Source: Phalacrocorax aristotelis
Taxonomy: Eukaryota > Chordata > Aves > Suliformes > Phalacrocoracidae
DNA: 64,000 nt
Direction of reading: 5' to 3'
NCBI RefSeq assembly: GCF_949628215.1
Contig: NC_134276.1
Coordinates: 132,742,125 to 132,806,124 of the forward strand
In this document: positions 26,261 to 43,908 of the stretch, piece after piece
Position numbering within the stretch: the stretch's first letter is position 1
Layout of the letters: each line of letters starts with the position of its first letter
Made by a program: the position numbers and the translations under genes
The notes under the pieces: model-generated
Told to the model about the DNA's origin: nothing
Seen by the model: only the letters and a program-made list of their open reading frames with translations
The model's database searches: none

Positions 26261-29200
26261 GTAAGTGTCTCCTTACGGCCAGCACCTCTCTCATCGCATG
26301 CAGGTTTCTGCTCCCCACCCTGTGCCCTCCAAACCCCACACGCACTTTGGGGTCCCTGCGGAGTAGGACGGCGGTGAGCGGCATTAACAACTAAACTCCC
26401 CTCACTTCCTCCCCCTGCTCCTCCCACCTCTTTCTCCTCACCCCCGCCCTTCTCACTTTTCTTTCATATTTTAATTCCAGGTACTCCCTCCTTCCCTACC
26501 CGCGGCAAGCATCGTTTCAGATGTGAACCTAGGGAATTGCAGGAGGGAGGCAACCAAGGATAGGCGGTGCTCCCAAGGGCATTGCCGGGAGGTGCTGCAG
26601 GATGGAGCTTTACATGGGGGAGGGGGGTGGTACTGGGGAGGAGGCAAAGCTCAGTTTGGGCGCTGCTGGGGAAGGGACCCAGCCTCGGAGCAGACCAGTC
26701 CCCCGGTCTCCCGAGGTGCTGGCATAAACACGGGCGCTCAGCCGGGTCCCGGGGAGAGGGAGGGAGTAGAGGGGGTGTATTTTTATCTGCACAGCCCCAC
26801 ATCACACAGGAGAGGGGGGGCAGCAGGGAGAGGAGGTGACAGTCAAGCAAGCAATAGCTGCATCAGCCACGACACTGCAGCAGTGCGGGCTTCCTGGGAG
26901 CAGTGCCCAGCCCGGGGGAATCGCAGCAGCACACGGTACTGGTGGCGGTGGCTTGGGGGGAAGGTCTTTGCCATGCTGGCCTGCCTGGTGGGGAGGGGAA
27001 ATTGCTGCAGCAAGAACTCCGGGGAGACGATGCCCTGGCGACACGCAGTGCCACGAAGCAGTGTCCAGAGGAAGGCACTGCAGCAGTGCCAGTCTCTCAG
27101 GGTGCCCTCCCCAGCCCCTGTTCAAGGGAGGCTGCCCAGCCTCCAGCCTGGCACCTCTTTCCGCCTCACTCTGGTCTATGGGCTCCTGGCTATGGCTCCG
27201 TCCCAATCCCTTATCCCTGCTTATCCGCCTCTGACCTCCTTTCAGGACAGTGCAGCTGATGCCAGGGATTTCAGGGTGGTTCTTTGCGCTGTTCAAAGGA
27301 GGGCAAACACAGGGGGACACGGGGCAGCCACACAAGTGGAGAAAGGGGTGCGAAGGACTGGAGAGGAGAAGAGATCAAGTGAGTGATGGGGTGGGGCAGG
27401 CAAGACTGGATTTGGGCTTGTCATTTGGCTTCCTTGGAGCTGGCCCAAACAGGGGCAGGTGGATGCAGGGAGAGGGATGTGACCACAGGCAACATGACCA
27501 CGTAAGCAGAGAGGCACTGCATCTGGCATGGGTCTTGCTGTCAAAGATCACTTTAAGGGGTCCTGTTCCTCTCTCCTGTGTGGAGGCTGTTGGGGTATGG
27601 CCAGGACACTGCTGCAAAGGAAGTTCGCAGCTGCACGGGCATGGCTCTGGAGGAAGTTCCCGCGGTGTGTGCCAGATGGCGTGAGGAGCGCCGCCAAAGC
27701 GGCTGATGGGGGATCCCAGCCCAGATGGACATGGTGGAGGGCCCTGCGCAGGCTTCAGAGAGCCCTGGTGTTGCTGACTGATACTCCCCAGTACGGGAAG
27801 CTCTTGCTGAAACTTCAGAGCACTGCGTTGTCCTCATGCCCGTGTGATTTCCACCAACCCAAGGCAATGGGGTCGAGAGCCAACTCTGGCTTTCCCCAGC
27901 CTGCTTCTTAGCTCGCCTTGGTGCTGTGATGTGCTATATCTGCAGCACCCCCACCCCCCCACTGCACCGCCCTCCCCCTCCCTGTGCTGGCCATACCCCT
28001 GCCAGATGCTTACATGCACCATGGCGTGGTACTGACTGGGGCCCTGTGGTTACCCCAGGCTCAGCCTCTGCACTGAGTTTTGTGTGGGACTGGTCCTGCT
28101 CAGGGCTGAGTGAATCATCTGTGGGAGCTGGAGGAGGAAAACTTGGTAGGGCTGGGGCTGTGGGTTGACATGTACCTCGCTGCTGCTCCCTCTCTGGGGG
28201 CATGCAGCTACCTGGCATTGCACGGCCCCACGGCTGGGGAAGTAAGAAGGTGGGATGTGGAGGAACGAGATGTTTTGGACCCCCTAATGAGCAAACTTCA
28301 GCAAGAGATGCTCCTTCAACCAGCTGTCCTCACCCACCAGCCTGTTTTCCACTTCAGGTTTAACCAGGCGCCCCAAAACGCCAGGTTTTCTCACCCTCCT
28401 CTTCCAACAGAGATGCCTCCCAGTCTTATCTGTTTCCCTATTACAGGAGTGGAGCAAAGAATCAGGAGTTGGGCCCAGACCCTCTGTTCAGGCCAGGCCA
28501 GATTCCCCCTCCCTTCAGAGCCCTCTCTCCCACATCTGAGGCACTGTGGCCTTCAGCAAGATGGCTCCTCGGGCTGCTGGCCTCCTCCACGCTCTGGTCG
28601 CTTCAGCACAGCCTGACCTGGTGGCTTATGGGAGAGACGGGAAGGCTGAGCCAGGCGCTCAGCTGGGGGGACACTGCTGCGGGCCTGTGAGAGCCAGGCT
28701 GGGGCAGCTCCCCCCGCTGCAGGCTGGAGAGGGGCTGAGAGTCCCTGCCGGCTGGCTGGCCCCCCGCCCTGCCTGGCTCTGCCCCAGGCAGCTGCCGCGC
28801 TCAGCTGGCTCCCTGCCCACCGTGCATGGATGCAGCTGCTGCTTGCTGCCTGGCCCTGGCCCAGGCTGTTCTTGCCTCCCGGCAAGGGGAAGGGAGGCAC
28901 CGGGAGCTAGTGCCCTGTCCTTGGAGCTGTGGACAGGGGCACCTCCCGGCTGCACCAGCTGATCCCTCCCTCTCTGCCACCCGTGGATGCTGTGGCACCC
29001 TCCCCATCTCTGCCACCCGGGATTGGATCAGGAGCCCTGAGAAGGGGAAGTGCTCAGCTGTGGCACAGGAAGAGAGGGAGAGAGAGCTCCCAGTTTGTCA
29101 TCTTCAGCAAAGGGACAGAATAAATTCAAATAGATAACCTGGACAAAACATGGGTAGATTCCCACAATGTGGGTTTTAATAGCAATTTCCAAATTACTTT

Positions 29201-29342
29201 GAGCTTGAGTTTTACCTCCAGCTTATAAAGTCACTCTTTCTTGAGCTCCCTTCTCTCTGTCGGTGTCTTGTCTAGACATTAGAAGGGTGAGCACCACAGC
29301 CTGGGACCCCTGAGAGCTGAATATGTCCTCTCCTCTCCACAG
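26261..29342 (+). other. ENO2: ENO2 intron 1 (probable)
   Basis: About 3.1 kb of GC-rich sequence between the proposed non-coding exon 1 and the first coding exon. Long open frames on both strands (for example 26523-27386 +) reflect low stop-codon density and show no recognised domain. A 104-codon frame at 27597-27911 is noted among the findings. No clear repeat was recognised. Confidence 0.55.
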
Positions 29343-29349
29343 ACTTACC

Positions 29350-34968
<5,619 letters not shown>

Positions 34969-35642
34969 ACATTGTCCCCAGGGCACAGCTACCCTGCTGC
35001 TCTTTCCCACCTCACAGACTCTGAAGCCCCCTTCCCTCCATTGCTCCCTTTTTTGCTCTTTCTCCCCCCTCTACAACCCAGTTCCCTCTCACCTCAAACC
35101 CACTCAAGTTCAGGTGTCCCTGGCTAGAGGTACCCAGGTGAAGGATGAGAGAGAGGCCTACACCCTGTCCCTTGCTTTGGGGTCATAAGCATTTCTGGAT
35201 CTAGGCATTGTGTCTTTTGTTTTTTGTGCAGGGCCACATCTGAGCCACTCTGTTCACGTGTTAGACTACAGGAGCATGCTGCTCAGTGTGTTTCCCTTGT
35301 ACGCCGAAGCATGTGCGGTGAACATATGTGCGTCGGCTGGTGTGTTTGGACAAGTGTCACACCTGTAGCTGTGTTTGGATGAGTGTTGCCAGTGGCTCGC
35401 TCTTGTTGTGCATGTGTGTAGGTGTATGTGTACTGGCCTACGGTGTCCTTGTGCCCCAGGTGGGTGTTTGCGCTGAGCCCTGGTGGGACCCGAGTGTCCC
35501 CTCCTTCCACCCTGAGTGCTGTGCTGTGTTGGGCTGTGCTTGCCAGCAGCTTAGCATTGAAGTGCACTGCTGTTCCTCACTGGGTGTGCATGTGTGTGTG
35601 CTGTCAGTCTCTGGGTCAGCACGTAGTACTGTGGGGTGATGT

Positions 35643-35648
35643 ATTAAA
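35643..35648 (+). terminator. ENO2: ENO2 poly(A) signal ATTAAA
   Basis: ATTAAA lies about 675 nt after the ENO2 stop, at the end of a 3' UTR that becomes TG-rich from about 35330. No AATAAA occurs between the stop and this point, so the variant signal is the best candidate. Confidence 0.6.
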
Positions 35649-35659
35649 ACACATCCGTA

Positions 35660-37085
35660 AACAAACCCATGCTCTCATTTGCTTCTCGTGACATTTTTCT
35701 CTGTTTCCTTCCCTCTTGCACTCCTTCACCCTCTCTCTTCCCATAATGTCTGCTTCACCTTCTGGACAGCCCATGCTCAGCTGAGCAACAGACAAACTAG
35801 AGATCCCTTAAATCAATTAAAATGTATTTCACACCTGAGTTGCCTGGCTTGGCCTGATGTTTCTCTCTACGTGCCAGTGTTTGGGAAGTGGGGACATTTT
35901 GCCATCAAAGGAGGAAAGGCTTATGCAGAAAGGTAATCAAAACAAGCAGAGGGGACTGGCAAGAGAAAGAAAAGGCCCAAGTACCCCCACCTCCTTCCAC
36001 AGCCTTGTCCCACAGCCAGACTGCTCCGTCGGCCACCCAGCTGGGGAATGCCATGGGGAAGGCAGGTGGGAGGGTGGGAATTGCCCCCACCATCTCCACC
36101 AAATGACATCACATGAAGATCTGCTTGCAGGGATTTTAATCGTGCCCTCCACTGATGTAAGGACCTCAGGACTGGCCACAGGCCGGCTGCCCACTTGACA
36201 TCAAGTGATGGCACACTGGAACTGCAAGTTTTTGGGAGAGAAAAAGCTGATCCCCCTCCCCAAAAAGGGGCTTGCAGAGAGCGGAGGGGTAGGTGGGATG
36301 TCAGCCTCTCTCAGCTTCATCTTGTTTCACAGGGGCAACACAGCAGTACTTTGTGAAATATTCCAGCTCCAGCTGGTGCCCCAGGAGGCTGAGTGCCAGC
36401 AAGCCCCAGCGCCTGCTCAACAGCATTATTCTGGACAGGCTCCAATCAAAGTGGGAGGCTGGGGGTGCTACTGTGAGAAATCCAACCCAAGCTATGACAG
36501 AGAATAAATTGATAACAACACCCTGCCCACTGTTACCAGTTCATGTCAGTAGCCCCTCTATTCACTGGGGCACACTCAGGTCCTGCAAACCTCTTGCCTC
36601 ACTTCACTACAGAAGGCTTCCAGACCCTCACTTAAGCCACACTGCCTTGTCTGTCATGATGAGCAAGGATAAGGGTAAAGACTGAGGTTGCTCAGCAAGT
36701 CCTACGCCCCCACGACCGTGTCCTGACGCAGACTTTAAGATCAAAAGACAACACTTGAAAACACTGGCATTTCACTGCTGATTCTTCACTAAATAGCAAT
36801 AGAAAAGGGATAAAGTTCAAGAAGGGAAGACAAAGGCTGTGGCATACATGCCCAGAACAGAAAAGGGGGTGGGAAGGAGAATGTGAGGGTAGAGACAGGA
36901 TTGGTTTCTAGGTGATCACTAGTGAATACAGAACAAATCTCAGCTTGTGTCCTAGCTGCAGGCCATCCCTCTCGCCCACGGTCTCTGTGAAGTACCCTCC
37001 TCGGCCTCTCCAAGCAGCAGCGTAGCTGCGGAGTAAAACTCACCCCAAACTCAAAGGCTGCACCTAAAAGACTACGTGTCCGGCT
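35660..37085. other. ENO2 downstream intergenic sequence
   Basis: No coding exon, RNA gene or clear repeat recognised. Sequence is of mixed composition up to the orphan CpG island. Confidence 0.5.
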
Positions 37086-37089
37086 CCAC

Positions 37090-37640
37090 ACCTCATGCCC
37101 ACGGGTGAACAAACCCAAGCAAACCCCAAGACGCTGGGAGGCACACGGAGTCCGTGTCACCGGCAACAAAGGAGGAAACCCCCCGCGGCCGGGCGGCGGG
37201 GCTCGTCGCAGGACGTCCATCCCGGGGGAGGCAGCGGGGGACTCCCGCCACCAGCACGGGCAAGGGGACGGGGCTGGGGACGGGGCGGGGGGCCACGGGG
37301 GCCCACGGGCGGCTGCCAACCCCGCACGGCGGCCGCAGCTGCCTTCTGGGAGCTGTAGTCCGGCCGCCGCTCGGGGAACGCTCCATTTTCCCGCGCCGGA
37401 GCCCCGCCGTCCCGCAGAACGCGGCCCCCCGGGGGGGGGCGGGGGAGCAGGAGCACCGCGCCCGGCCGGGGGGCGGTGGTGGGGGGCAGGAGGGGGCGTC
37501 CTGCGTTCCGGGCGGGCCCCGTGGCGTCCCCTGCCGTGTCCCCCGCAGTCACGGCTCCCGCGAGAGCGTTCGTGCGCGACAGCGCTGTTTTTGTGGAGGA
37601 AAGCGCGTTTTGGGTGCGCGCGTGAGGTAGAGGGAGCGTG
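37090..37640. promoter_or_regulatory. Orphan CpG island / probable promoter between ENO2 and ATN1
   Basis: A compact CpG-rich block, separate from the ATN1 island about 5 kb downstream. It carries GTCACCGGCAAC (37156-37167), which fits the RFX X-box halves GTNRCC and RGYAAC with no spacer. It also carries GCCTTCTGGGAGCTGTAGT (37341-37359), whose complement ACTACAGCTCCCAGAAGGC fits the ZNF143/THAP11 promoter motif. An E2F-like TTTTCCCGCGCC lies around 37386-37397. No known gene starts here in human as far as I recall. Long frames on both strands are low-complexity. It could drive a non-coding RNA or be an alternative upstream ATN1 promoter. Confidence 0.6.
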
Positions 37641-37749
37641 CCGTTTTTTCCAGTTGTGCACCCAGCTGTTCTCTCCCTTTGTTTTAGATGCTGGGATTTT
37701 TCAAACGGTCTGGCTGATGCTAAGGAAGCAGGGCAGGGTTTTTTTTGGA

Positions 37750-37755
37750 AATAAA
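37750..37755 (+). terminator. Possible poly(A) signal downstream of the orphan CpG island
   Basis: AATAAA about 390 nt after the ZNF143-type motif on the + strand. A possible acceptor (CCCTTTGTTTTAG, about 37675-37687) lies between. It would fit a very short transcript from the island but may be chance. Confidence 0.25.
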
Positions 37756-37759
37756 GTTT

Positions 37760-40700
37760 CTTAGCTTTCATATTCCCAAGAGCACCTCCCGTCTTCCTCC
37801 CCAATCCCCATTTGGCTTTTTTTTGTGCGAGGAAGGAAATAAGTACCCAAGGTAGCCTGTGTTGCCCATTCAAATGCAGCAATGCTGCAACAGCAGGGAA
37901 CCGGTATACATTGTGGTAAGAATTTTTTAGTGAAGAGTTATCGCCAGTGACGTATTGTCACGTCCCTGTGTCAGAGAAGACGCGTGAACGCACTGAGGTG
38001 ATGAGAATGCGTTGTGCTGTAGTGGTGCCTCACCTCAGTGTGTTTTATAAAGGAAAAAAGAGTTTGTCACTGATGGCACAATGTATATAAGGAATATATG
38101 ACCCTGGTATGTTTGCTAGGTCACTGCAAATACTTAGCCAATGCATCATAATGCTTTTTTATCTTTGCCTCAGTGGCAGAGATTTGGTTACAGTTTCTTT
38201 GTGACAGAAATGTCCAAACGCTTTGCTATTCCTGCACCTGAGGACTCCTGTTGTATAAGCTGATGTCTCCATCAGGTTGTCATGCTGTACTGTGCATTCA
38301 ATCAGAATGTGAGGAACAGCACAGAGATGGGCTGGAGATGTGACAATAACTGCGAAGGGAAACATTTGCTGGATTGGTTTTCTTTTAACTCTCAAATCAT
38401 AGTCTGTTTAGATGACATTTTCAGAGCAATGCCAAGCTGTTAAAGAGGTAATTTAACACTAGCCTTCCCCACTCCCCCAAAGCCTGCAGAATTGCTCTTT
38501 CATTTATAAATAGGTGTGTGTCCATGAAGGAGCTGGAAGGGGAGATGCCATTGAATTAGGCTTGTTGTACAGTACACAGTGAAGCCTTAATGACAAAGAG
38601 CTACTGAATTTCTCTGGTATCTTTTTGCCTCTTTCAAGAACGATGGGGTGGTGTCCAGTCTTGGGAAACCAACATCTTTAACATAGGAGGCTGTCACAGA
38701 CACTATTCTGCTGAACATCTGACAAGAGGTCCAAAAATTTGGGTGCTAGGTAATTCCTATGAAGTGCTGGGCACCTTACTCGAAGAGTATTTGGCTCTGT
38801 TACTGGGAGACTGAATGTGGACAGCTTGGACAGGGTGCCAGGAGGGTTAATACAAAGCTTGCTCTCTAGACAAAGATCAGCTTGTCTCGGTGTGGAAGAA
38901 GCTGTAAGTCTGTGTTTATGCCATGTAAGGGGGAGATAAACCACCTCTGTGAATGATGCAGGTGCCACAGTTTTGGATAAACTGTGTGCATCTTAGGGGT
39001 CTCTGCTAGCGCAGTGCACATCCTGCTGTGCCTCAGCAATCAGCTGTGCAGCCATGACATACTGGCACATCTAGTGGACAACTTAGCTGGTGGGTAACCT
39101 TAGGGTGGTAACCTTACCCCTCACTTCTAGAGGATGCCAGAGTGCACATGAATGAACCACCGCAATTAACACTTCTCTGAGCTGTAGCCCAGGCCCAACC
39201 AGCTTGATTAAATGGTAAACTGAGGCAGCTCATTATTTTATTACCAGTCACTGAGCCATCTCGCCCATGGGGGCAGCCATTGCTGGGAGACTGGTGAGAC
39301 TGGGCAAGGAGGTTTATAACCTTCCCAGTATATATATATAAAACTTTCATTTATCAACAATCCCAGTTCACAGCTATTACTTGTGTGAATTTGAGAGAGC
39401 AAGTCAGGAGAAGCCATCCTGGGTGGCCCTGGCTGGGTTCTGGCTTGAAGAAAGCCTTTCCCCAGGCCCAGTGCAGCCTAAAGGGCTTGCTTGGTGATTC
39501 TTTTCATCAAGAAAACTACTATGTGCTGTGTGTCTGCACTGTTGAAAAGGGAAATGGGCTCTGTGTATTTTCGGAATCAGAGTTTCATAGGAAGACTGAG
39601 ATGAGAAGGGACTTCTAGATGTCTCCGCTCCAAACTCCTGCTCACTGGAGGATGAGCCCCAGAGCTAGATCAGGCTGCTCAGGGCCTTGGCCAGGCAGTT
39701 CCTGAACATCTCCAAGGGGGAGATTCCCCAGACCCTCTGGGCACCTGTGCCAGTGCTGAAACATCCTCAGGGAAGAGGTTTACCCTTTATCTAGTCAGAA
39801 TTTCCCTTGTTGTAAATGTCATAACTATTTCACTACGCATCCGTCAGAAGAGCTTGTCTCTGATTTCTCTATAATCCCCTACCCCCCACCCACCCAAAAA
39901 AAAAAGCTGAGGAGAGTAATTAGTTCCCCCTTAGCCTTCGCCTTCTCCAGGCTGAAGGAACTGGCTCCTGCAGCCTTCCCTTGTATGCCATGGGCTCCAG
40001 CACCTTAACTATCTCATTGCCCCCACAGGACTCTGGTTTATCTGCATCTCTCTTGTGCTTTCTGTAAGAAAGCCACATCCCAGCCAAGGCCTCTTGTTTT
40101 GCAGGCTACCGTTTGTCCCTGGTAGAACTGGAAAGCAGTGGGATAGTGTGGCTGAAGAGACCCCGAGAAATGGCATGGCCCATCTCCCTGCTCCGAGGGA
40201 GGACCAGCTGCACCCTAGCAAGCTTGGTACCTGCTTGCCAATCCTCCTAGCTGGCTCACAGACTCCCCAAGTCATTTATCCATCCTGAAAAGATACAGCT
40301 AATAATGCTCTTGATTTGCCCAAGGTCTTCAATCTGTTGATTTCAAAGGTGAGACCATTTTACTTCCTGTGCTCTGCAGACAGTCCACCTTGGTCTCTCT
40401 GCACGATCACACACGACGTCTTGTGTTTCTCTTGTTTATTTTCTGCTTATATTGACCGTCTTGAATTGGAGTAAAAAGTGTGGCTTTACCTAGCAGCAAT
40501 TTGGCTACGAGGATTTCTAAGCAGGGAAGTGGAAACAGTTTGTCACCTTTGGGAAGGTTCACAGCGCCTGTATCAACCTTTCTAACAGCCCTCTGGGAGC
40601 TTCCTGGTCACATCCTCCCATCCTCAGCCAGCTGCAGACCCAGAAAAGGTCCTGACCAGCTGCACTTGTCTTCAATCACTCATCGTTTTTCATCCCGCTG

Positions 40701-42280
40701 GCCAAAAACTTCAGCCTTATTGGTGGAGATGCTGCTTTTTGTCCACAAGTAAGCCCTCAGAAGTCAGGATCACACAAATGCAAATCATTACCCTGTCCCC
40801 CTGGTCCTGCTTCTCTTTTGAGTCACCTCCCATGTCTTCTCATAAACTTAAGACTGCAGGCTTTAGAGGAGACAGGCCACCTTTGGCTGGCTTCTTGAAA
40901 TAATGCTAAACCTAGTAAGATTTTCATAAGGCATTGGGGCGTCTGCCTCTTCTCTTATGGAAATAATAAATGACACTAAAATCTTGATAATAAATTTAAC
41001 ATTTAAGTAAAATTTTTGACCTCAAGCAACTGACCTGATTATGGGAGATGATGACATAAAAACCATTCAAGGCTTGACTCTGTGGTTGAACAAACTTGGT
41101 GTCACATGTTACTGATCCAGAAGACCCTGGGACTGAAGCAACACCTACCACTGTAGCTTTCACAGCAGCTTTTCCCCAAATCACAAACCTTAGGGGTATG
41201 GGTATTTTGTTCAGCATCCAGAAGACAGGGATTTTGACAAGCTCTTCCTCCTTCATGAATCATTACTTTAGCCTCTAAAAGCCACACTCATTATGAGCTT
41301 GGGACACAAGGCTGTCAGCTCCTAAGGTAAGAGTTTGAAGCAGCCGTGACAACTGCAAACACTACTACCTCAATAGCAATAATAATATTCTTTCTTGTTT
41401 TCTGGGGCTCAGCTTGGTGAGACACTTTGTGAAGGAGATGATACTTACCTCTGTGCTTGGGATCAACGGGACAGTCTCTTCAACATAGCACCACTGCAGA
41501 ATAATATTCTGAAATGCTTTGGACTGACCACCTGAAATCAGCGGGCATTTTTGCAAATGTTAGCCATGGCTTTTTCGATCCCCCACTCCACGTGTGGAAA
41601 CCACAAAGTACTAGGGAACAATAGCACCCCGGGATTACTGCTGACAGGGCGGAGGCCCTCAGCAAGGGGTCCAGACAAAGAGGTAGGTTGGGGAGAAGGG
41701 TGGATGAAAGAATTAGTGAGGGCTGGAGACATGAGGCATGATTATATTGTGCAATGTGGTGCTGCGTTGCCATGGGGGCTGGCTCTGGAGCGAGAGGCAC
41801 CAAGAGCAATGCTGCATCCAGGATAAATAGGGAGGCCCTGCAATGGTACAGTACTCCTGGGAAGAGGGTGTGGAACAAACGCGCTGGGAGCCATGGGCTT
41901 ACAAGGGTGTTGCAGGGATATTGTTGATGTTTTTAAAGAGTTCGGGTGGTTAGCACTACAGGAAAAAAAAACACAAGGAGATGAATGCATCTGTATGCAG
42001 TGCCGAGTTTGGATGCTGTACAGTAAATAGTGCTTGGAGGCATGTAACGGACAATAAGAATTACTGAGTAAAAACCCAAGGAAAGCGCGCACACCATCCA
42101 GCCTGCTCACTGAAAGGTCCTGCCAAGGAAGTATTTTGTGGTGATATGTAAAGGCTGTTATCGGAGTGCAAGGGCTTGCCCATACTCATGCAAAGTCTCT
42201 CCTGCTTAAACGTGCAGGCAGATGTGTCTGTACGATGCAGCCTAGGTTTTGCTTATACGACCAGCCTTAGTTCCTACATC
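37760..42280. other. Intergenic sequence between the orphan island and the ATN1 island
   Basis: No coding exon recognised on either strand. It contains one truncated CR1 copy (39575-40062) and an A-run near 39895. The rest is unassigned. Confidence 0.5.
39575..40062 (-). mobile_element. CR1 LINE 3' fragment
   Basis: Reads as the complement of a CR1 3' end: a GAATCAGAG..TTCATAG tail remnant, then GAAGGGACTTCTAGATG, then the CCTTCTCCAGGCTGAA block that encodes the LFSLEKRR part of the reverse transcriptase C-terminus. It is truncated at about 40062, interrupted by a C/A-rich run, and diverged. Confidence 0.8.
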
Positions 42281-43908
42281 TAAAATGGTTAGTAAGGGCA
42301 GCATTTGGTCACTTGTAGCTTCTCTCTGGCCCTTCCTTCCCAGCTCCGGCTGGCCGTGCCCCCAAAGAAGTCAGTGGCAGTGGCTACATGTGGTTTAGAC
42401 CCTTCAGTGACCTCCCAGGTAACAAAACCAGAAGGGTCCCCGCTGCCACCTTCCCCAAAGTCCTCCTTTGACGGCAACTTTTCCAAAATGGCCACGCAGG
42501 CCCTCGGCGGGGCTGTGCTTCGCCAGCGAGGGGAGGCGGCCGCTGCCAGCCCCGTTTTCCTAGCACACGGGGGAGGATGTCTCACCTTTAACACCTGGGT
42601 GAATCGGAGCTCCCCACCGCTCCCCGCCACCCTAAGGCCTTTCTAGCGGCGGGGGGGGGGGGGGCGATGTGGCGCCGTTCGAGGGCGGGGACCACGCCCG
42701 CCGCCTCTCCGCAGCCCTGTCGCTGTCGTGACCGCGCTTTACGGGGGGCCGGGGGGGGGGGAACGGACTGACACGACACCGGGACCCCCGCACGCGGTAC
42801 CCCCCGCCAGCCCCCGACGCGGCGCGGCCCCGCCGCACGGCGCGGGCGGGGCGGCCTCCGCGCGCCGGGCTCTCCCTTTGTGCCGTCGCCTGGTAACCGG
42901 GCGGGGGATGGGAGGCGGCGGGGGCGGGGGCGCGGGGAGGGGGGGAGAACGCGCGCGGCCCTGGCGCGCGCCCGCCCCGCACTGCATGCTGATGAGCGCC
43001 AGGCAGGCAGCCGCCGCCCCCGCCCCCCGGGGGGCCTCGCCGCAGGCCCCGTCCCCGCTCCCCGCCTCCCCCGCTGGCCGTAGGGCCTGCTGCCGGCCTC
43101 CCCGCGCCCCTCCCCGCCCGCCGGCCGAGTCACCTCCCGCAGACACGGGGAGCCCGGCCCGCGGTCCCGGGCGTCGTCGTGTTCCCCCGTCCCCGTTCCC
43201 CCCCGGCCCGTCCTGCCAAAAAGGCTTCTCCGGGCTTCCCTCCCTCCCCCCTCCCTTCCCCCGGGCCTTTGTGCCGGAGCGGGGAGGCGAAAGCCGGAGG
43301 AGCGGGGCCCGGTTGCACGGCGTGGGGCGCGGCCGGGGTGGGGGCCGGGCTCGGGCTGGCTGTTCGCCCCGCGCCCGGGTCTCCTGCTGCGTCCCACGCT
43401 CCCCGCGGGCCTGATCCCGCCCCTTGCGGGTGGGTTGTGGGGAGTGTGTGTGTGGGGCTGTTTCGCGGGGCCCCCGCGGGGAAGGGAGGCTGGGAGGGGC
43501 GGCGGCGGCGAGCGCGGCTGGGGGGGTGACAGAGCGGAGAGGCGGGGGAGGGGGGCTTGTTCTGGGCTCTTCGGAAATGGGAGGTGGCTAAGGCGGGCAG
43601 CGGTCGGAGCGATGGGAGGGCGGCGGGGCAGAGGCGGCGGCGGCTGAGCGCGGGGTGCGCGGCGGGAGAGGGGGCGAGAGAGCCGCGGGGCGGGGGGGGC
43701 AGCTCCCCGCCGCACCCCCCGAGCCGCTGCCCCCGGCACCAACCGGTTATTCCGGAGACGCGAGAGGAAACGAGGGAGCGCGGAAAAGGAGGAGGGAGGA
43801 AAGGGGAAAAAAAAAAGAGGGGGGGGGGAAACAGCGTTTAAATCCCTTCCCCCCGCTCCTCGCCGCCTCCATTCCTCCCTTCATTCGACCTCCCCTCCGG
43901 AGCCGCCG
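42280..43908 (+). promoter_or_regulatory. ATN1: ATN1 CpG island and probable non-coding exon 1
   Basis: A strongly CpG- and G-rich island begins about 42280 and extends past exon 1 to about 44900. A perfect donor, GCCGCCG|GTGAGT, at 43908/43909 marks the likely end of non-coding exon 1; just upstream is a G/A-rich stretch with a long A-run (43807-43817). The first coding exon (60763-60945) has a 5' UTR acceptor, so an upstream non-coding exon is needed. Start sites are probably dispersed (no TATA box). Long frames on both strands here, up to 384 codons on -, are composition artefacts. Confidence 0.6.

Noticed and set aside
26523-27386. 287-codon + strand frame in ENO2 intron 1
   Set aside because: Composition-driven and Gly/Arg-rich, with equally long frames on the other strand. 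Not consistent with any ENO2 exon.
36789-37661. 290-codon - strand frame over the orphan CpG island
   Set aside because: Frame stays open because the island is GC-rich; competing long frames exist on + over the same bases. No recognisable domain.
42588-43742. 384-codon - strand frame in the ATN1 CpG island
   Set aside because: Pro/Arg/Gly low complexity caused by GC content. Overlaps the proposed ATN1 promoter and has no family resemblance.
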